Positions 60,181 through 64,000 of a stretch of 64,000 nt of DNA are shown one piece after another. This DNA is from Luzula sylvatica (Eukaryota; Streptophyta; Magnoliopsida; Poales; Juncaceae), in NCBI GenBank assembly GCA_946800325.1, contig OX326960.1, positions 49,409,355-49,473,354 of the forward strand, given 5' to 3'. Under the pieces are notes generated by a model that saw only the letters and a list, made by a program, of their open reading frames with translations, was not told the origin of the DNA and ran no database searches. Numbering within the stretch: position 1 is the first letter of the stretch; every line of letters starts with the position of its first letter. The translations under genes were made by a program, and so were the position numbers.

Positions 60181-60831
60181 AAAATAATTTCCTCTATACC
60201 TTTTAAGATTTTGTTTGTTTGTCAAAACAGGAACTATTTTTATACCTTGTAAATTTGGGTAACTAATAGTCAATACTCAGTAAGAAATATCAGAAAAATA
60301 TTTGAGCAATAAGTAGAAAAATAAGAAAGGAATTTATTAGAATATTTTACATTTAAAGACAAATCAATATGAAATAGAAATTTGAGGAGATTAAATAGCA
60401 ATAAATAAATGATAATCATGGGAGAGAGATTATTATTTCTGTTAGAATTAGAAATAACTCTTGATAAAATGGAGAAATAAACATGGAATATTAGTAAAAT
60501 CTTTTTAACAAATATCAAATATTTAACATAGTACTATAACGAGACTGCTTTAACATTTAATCGTACGAGACAAAATAAAAATAAAAATAAAACGAGGGCG
60601 TATATGATGCCATCATATTTCGACCAAAAGATCTCAATGACATCATTTTCTCTAATTAATACACTTAATTAATACGGTAATTAACAAGAACAATTCAATT
60701 AATAATTTTTAAATATTAAATAGAAATTGTCAATCCGAATAGATGTTAATTCTATGAATATTAATCCAGATGAATGTTAATGTTAATTACCATGTTAATT
60801 AAATAGGTTAATTCGAGAAGGTGATGTCATC
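60181..60831 (+). promoter_or_regulatory. Duplicated AGO 5' flank (unit 3), TATA region lost
   Basis: Same as unit 2 with the same junction to exon 4. Confidence 0.7.
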
Positions 60832-63301
60832 TATACTATGTGTGGGCCGTCCTTCTTCTTTCCCCAATTTGGATATGGAGCTCCTGACTTGCAATAAATA
60901 TTCAATAGGTGAAGTCATCTATACTATGTCATATATAATGAAAAGATGAATATTATGATATGTTAATACATATTTTTCCACTTGCAATAATAGCTAGCGA
61001 ATGTACTCAGAGGTGTAATAGTGGAAACGATTCATCGGCCCAAAAGTCGAATTAGATACAAAATTACCGGTGTTTCGCGTCTTTCGGCCAAAGATTTAAC
61101 GTACTTACCTTTCTTGATATGTATTTTGTTTAATAAAGTTTTTTACATGTTGAAATGATTTATTTTGTTGAATGAAATTTTGAAGTGTTGATAACTTTAT
61201 TTCATTAATATTCTATTTAGGTTTCCTCTGGATAAAGAGGACGATATAACTTCTCTAGTACAATTCTTTAAGAATCAAAATGACGCCGATTTAAAGCATC
61301 CTGAATTGCCTTGTCTTCGACCTGGCAATGCCAAAAGGATCACGCATCTCCCAATGGAGGTTTAATTCTTAAAAAATGAAATTATAAAATCTTTTTTAGT
61401 TTCTTATTTATTTTATTTGACATACTTTTCTTTATAGGTGTGTAATATTATATCTGGACAGAGGTTTGATCTTCAACAAACTCAAAGAAAAACAAGTTAG
61501 TGAAATGCTTCTAGATTGTTGTAAACGTCCACCAATGGACCGCACTGTTGTAAAAAACGGTGAAGAACGGTGGAAAAACGGTGTTTCGGTGGAAAAACAT
61601 TCCGTTTTTTACAAGATGGTTTGAAAAAACGGTCAAACGTTTTTTTACCGTGTTTGACAATTTTTTTTTGGGAAAAAACGTTTTTCGGTTCGAAAAACGG
61701 ACCGAAAAACGGCCGTTTAGGGTTTAGGGTTTAAAAAAATGGCCGGTTCAAAAAAATTGGATTTTTGATTTTTTACCGTTTTTCAGCCCATTTTTTTTCC
61801 AGCACAATAAAATTTTCATTTTTTTTTACTTACGGTCGTCCCGAATGATGTTAATGATTTTACTATTTAGTTTATATTTGGATTTGAATTTATATTTCGA
61901 TGTTACGTTTTGTTGGACATTCGTTTTGATGTTACGTTTATGTTAGACATTCGTTTTGACGTTATGTTTTATGTTGGATATTTTTTATGTTATTTTTTTA
62001 CTATTAAAAAATTAAATTATTATATATTTTTTGGTTTCATCTATACATTTTAATTAAATTATTATCGATTTCGATGACCGTTTTTCACCGTTTTTTCACC
62101 GTTTTACAATAATCCCGTTTTACTGTCCCCGACCGTTCCGTACCGTTTTCCGTATTTTACAACATTGATGGACCGACAAAAGGACATTTTTGATGTAATG
62201 TTATATTGTATACATATATTACTTTTCATGCCCATAAACGTCTGTGATTCTATGAATAATTCTGATTTTTTTGTAGGTGGTAAAGCAAAACCGTTATAAT
62301 GATGATAATTATGCAATGGAATTTGGACTAGATGTCTCGAGTCAAATGGTTTCTGTTGATGCTCGAGTCCTTCTTCCACCTAGTGTACTCATGTTTAATT
62401 TTGTTAACTCATAATTATTATTATTGTAAGACTTAAATATGTATATGATTCCTTTTTATAGTTGAAATATCACGAGTCTGGAGAATGCAAGCCATATACT
62501 CCTCAATTGGGTAAATGGGACATGACAGGAAAGGTGATTAAGCCTAAACCATGATCTTGTAAATTTTTATAATGTTATTAACCTCTAAGTCTAATGAACT
62601 GTTTACAACTATTTGATGTTTAGAAAATGGTCAATGGTGGTAGGGTTAACCGTTGGGCTTGTGTTAGCTTTTCAACAAAGATGAATCAGCACAAAGTTGA
62701 TAGTTTCTGCGAGGATTTGGTTTGGACGTGTAATTATTTGGGAATGGTACTTTTTTTTATAATTTTATTCTAATTTCTGTCTGATGCATAATTTTTTATC
62801 ATATTGGTATATTATTTATAAGAGCTATAATATAGTATAACTCATTTTTTTATTTCACATTATAAATTCAATCTAGACCATTGATAGGTTGAGTTATCAT
62901 TTTTAATTTTTGATGGCAATTGAACAAAAAGAGAGGGAGAACACCATTTATTTTCTTTATTCATGAACTAATTTAGTTAATTTGTATTGACTTCCGAAAG
63001 ATTTTCAAACAAAGACCATGCATGGAAACAATAGTGGAGCCGAATGCGAACAATATAGAAACTGTATTGAGAGAGGTTCATCGACTTGCAGGCGACAAAC
63101 GCCTCCAGTTACTTATAATTATTCTCCCAGACTTCACTGGCTTCTATGGTACTACTATTATTGTCAATATTATTATTATTATTTTTGCTTGTTTTGAGAC
63201 TTGTAGAATTGTATGCTATTGTTATTTTTACCATTGCAGGAAAAATAAAGAAAATATGCTAGACTGAGCTTGGAATCATCACACAATCCCTTCAATTCAA
63301 A
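60832..63301 (+). pseudogene. AGO: AGO5-like Argonaute, internally deleted head (H3, unit 3)
   Basis: Same architecture as H2 at a 17,671-bp offset, with exon 7 at 61,221-61,359. It shares the exon 8 base insertion, the exon 8 hAT and the TAG in MID exon 13 (63,260-63,262). Private changes include CGACCT for CGAGCT in PAZ and AAAGAAAAAC for AATGAAAAAC in exon 8. Confidence 0.9.
61543..62167. mobile_element. hAT element in AGO exon 8 (H3)
   Basis: Same insertion as H2, 625 bp, ATGGACCG on both sides (61,535-61,542 and 62,168-62,175). Confidence 0.92.
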
Positions 63302-63779
63302 AATTTCGGAAGTTTCGGAAGTAACTTACCAAATCTTCGGAAGTTTCGGAAGTTTCGGAATTGTATGCTATTGTTGAGGCATTCTCTTGATTTAGTTGCT
63401 TGAGCCGTGCTTCGAAGTTTCGGAAGTAACTTACCAAATCTTCGGGCGACATGTCTTGTGTAGCCATCATTGTTTCCAATGCCACACTTAGTGTTTCCCA
63501 ACTCGTTGGCATTGCTCGAATCAATTTATCTACAACTCGAGAGTTTGTTATGGACTCTCCAAGAGCGGTGAATCCGTTTTTGATATGATTCATACGAGTA
63601 TACATATCATCTACGGATTCACTTTCGATCATCCGGAAACTATCAAATTGTTGCTCGAGTCCCATTAGATTGGTTCTCTTCATTAGATTGGTTCTCTCCA
63701 AGAGCGGTGAATCCGTTTTGTTTTTAATGTCAAGGTTGTTTTTTGGACGAACGTAAACATGCAGGGTGAAAGATTCCAT
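63297..63779 (-). pseudogene. Copia-type gag fragment G4
   Basis: 160 codons, as G1, with private substitutions (DIKNK, IESES, VVDKLIR, LSVALE). It carries the shorter SET repeat form although the unit as a whole is closest to unit 2, so the 9-bp repeat number changes easily. Confidence 0.73.
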
Positions 63780-64000
63780 GGCTTGGGTATTTGGTAGTAA
63801 AATGTTTGATTTTATCTTTATGGTAGTAATGGTTAATTGTCCGGAATATTTTGGTAAATGGCGTGTGTGATGAATACAATTACGTTTTTACCCTTTTCAA
63901 TAAAGATCTCCTGTAAGCAAATGGGATCACAGCCTTCCAATTAATTTTCTAGATTTAATCTTGTCCGTTCAAAGAAAAGAAAGGTCTACCATAAAATCAC
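63780..64000 (-). other. 3' flank of a further AGO tail, cut by the window end
   Basis: This matches 28,245-28,470 and 46,118-46,340. On the minus strand a PIWI tail exon is expected to end just beyond the window. Confidence 0.7.

Overview
The window is plant nuclear DNA, probably from an eudicot: AT-rich, intron-rich gene fragments, hAT, Harbinger/Tourist, Mutator-like and Helitron remains, and Copia LTRs with an initiator-Met-tRNA primer site. I see no intact gene. The recognisable coding sequence is broken copies of two plant genes, an Argonaute of the AGO5-like group and an SBT2-type subtilase, plus retrotransposon gag pieces.

Layout. 1-4720: AT-rich flank with a tandem ATTTTGGTCC array (2.28-3.03 kb), an old Mutator-like relic and a Helitron 3' end (4.01-4.04 kb). 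4.72-8.51 kb: AGO head copy P1 (+), from promoter and TATA boxes to the start of the MID domain. 7.4-13.99 kb: five copies (A+, B+, C-, D-, E-) of the L2-linker/MID module, separated by hairpin-forming MITEs. 14.0-17.44 kb: AGO head copy P2 (-). P1+A+B and E+D+P2 form one inverted repeat with axis near 10,670. Its only asymmetries are the central module C, a 1.6-kb Harbinger-like insertion in the right arm, and the promoter, which is kept on the left arm only.

15.8-64 kb: a tandem segmental duplication of about 17.67 kb. A unit contains AGO head (-), nested Mutator-like elements, the 3' end of a subtilase, an AT-rich spacer, an AGO promoter fused to a truncated head (+), a gag fragment (-), one or two AGO PIWI tails (-) and a Copia LTR. 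Unit 1 is about 15.8-31.8 kb. Unit 2 is 31.8-51.3 kb and carries a nested solo LTR, PBS and gag start. It is followed by an inverted tail/gag/head block (51.35-56.6 kb). Unit 3 is 56.6 kb to the window end and lacks the subtilase.

What it may do. No AGO fragment spans both the head and the PIWI tail, and shared nonsense and frameshift changes show decay before amplification. The striking feature is architectural: a promoter-proximal AGO head facing its own reverse complement. If transcribed, it would give a long hairpin RNA matching an Argonaute gene, so the locus is a candidate small-RNA source against its parent AGO. That is inference; copy structure, target-site duplications and broken reading frames are read directly from the sequence.
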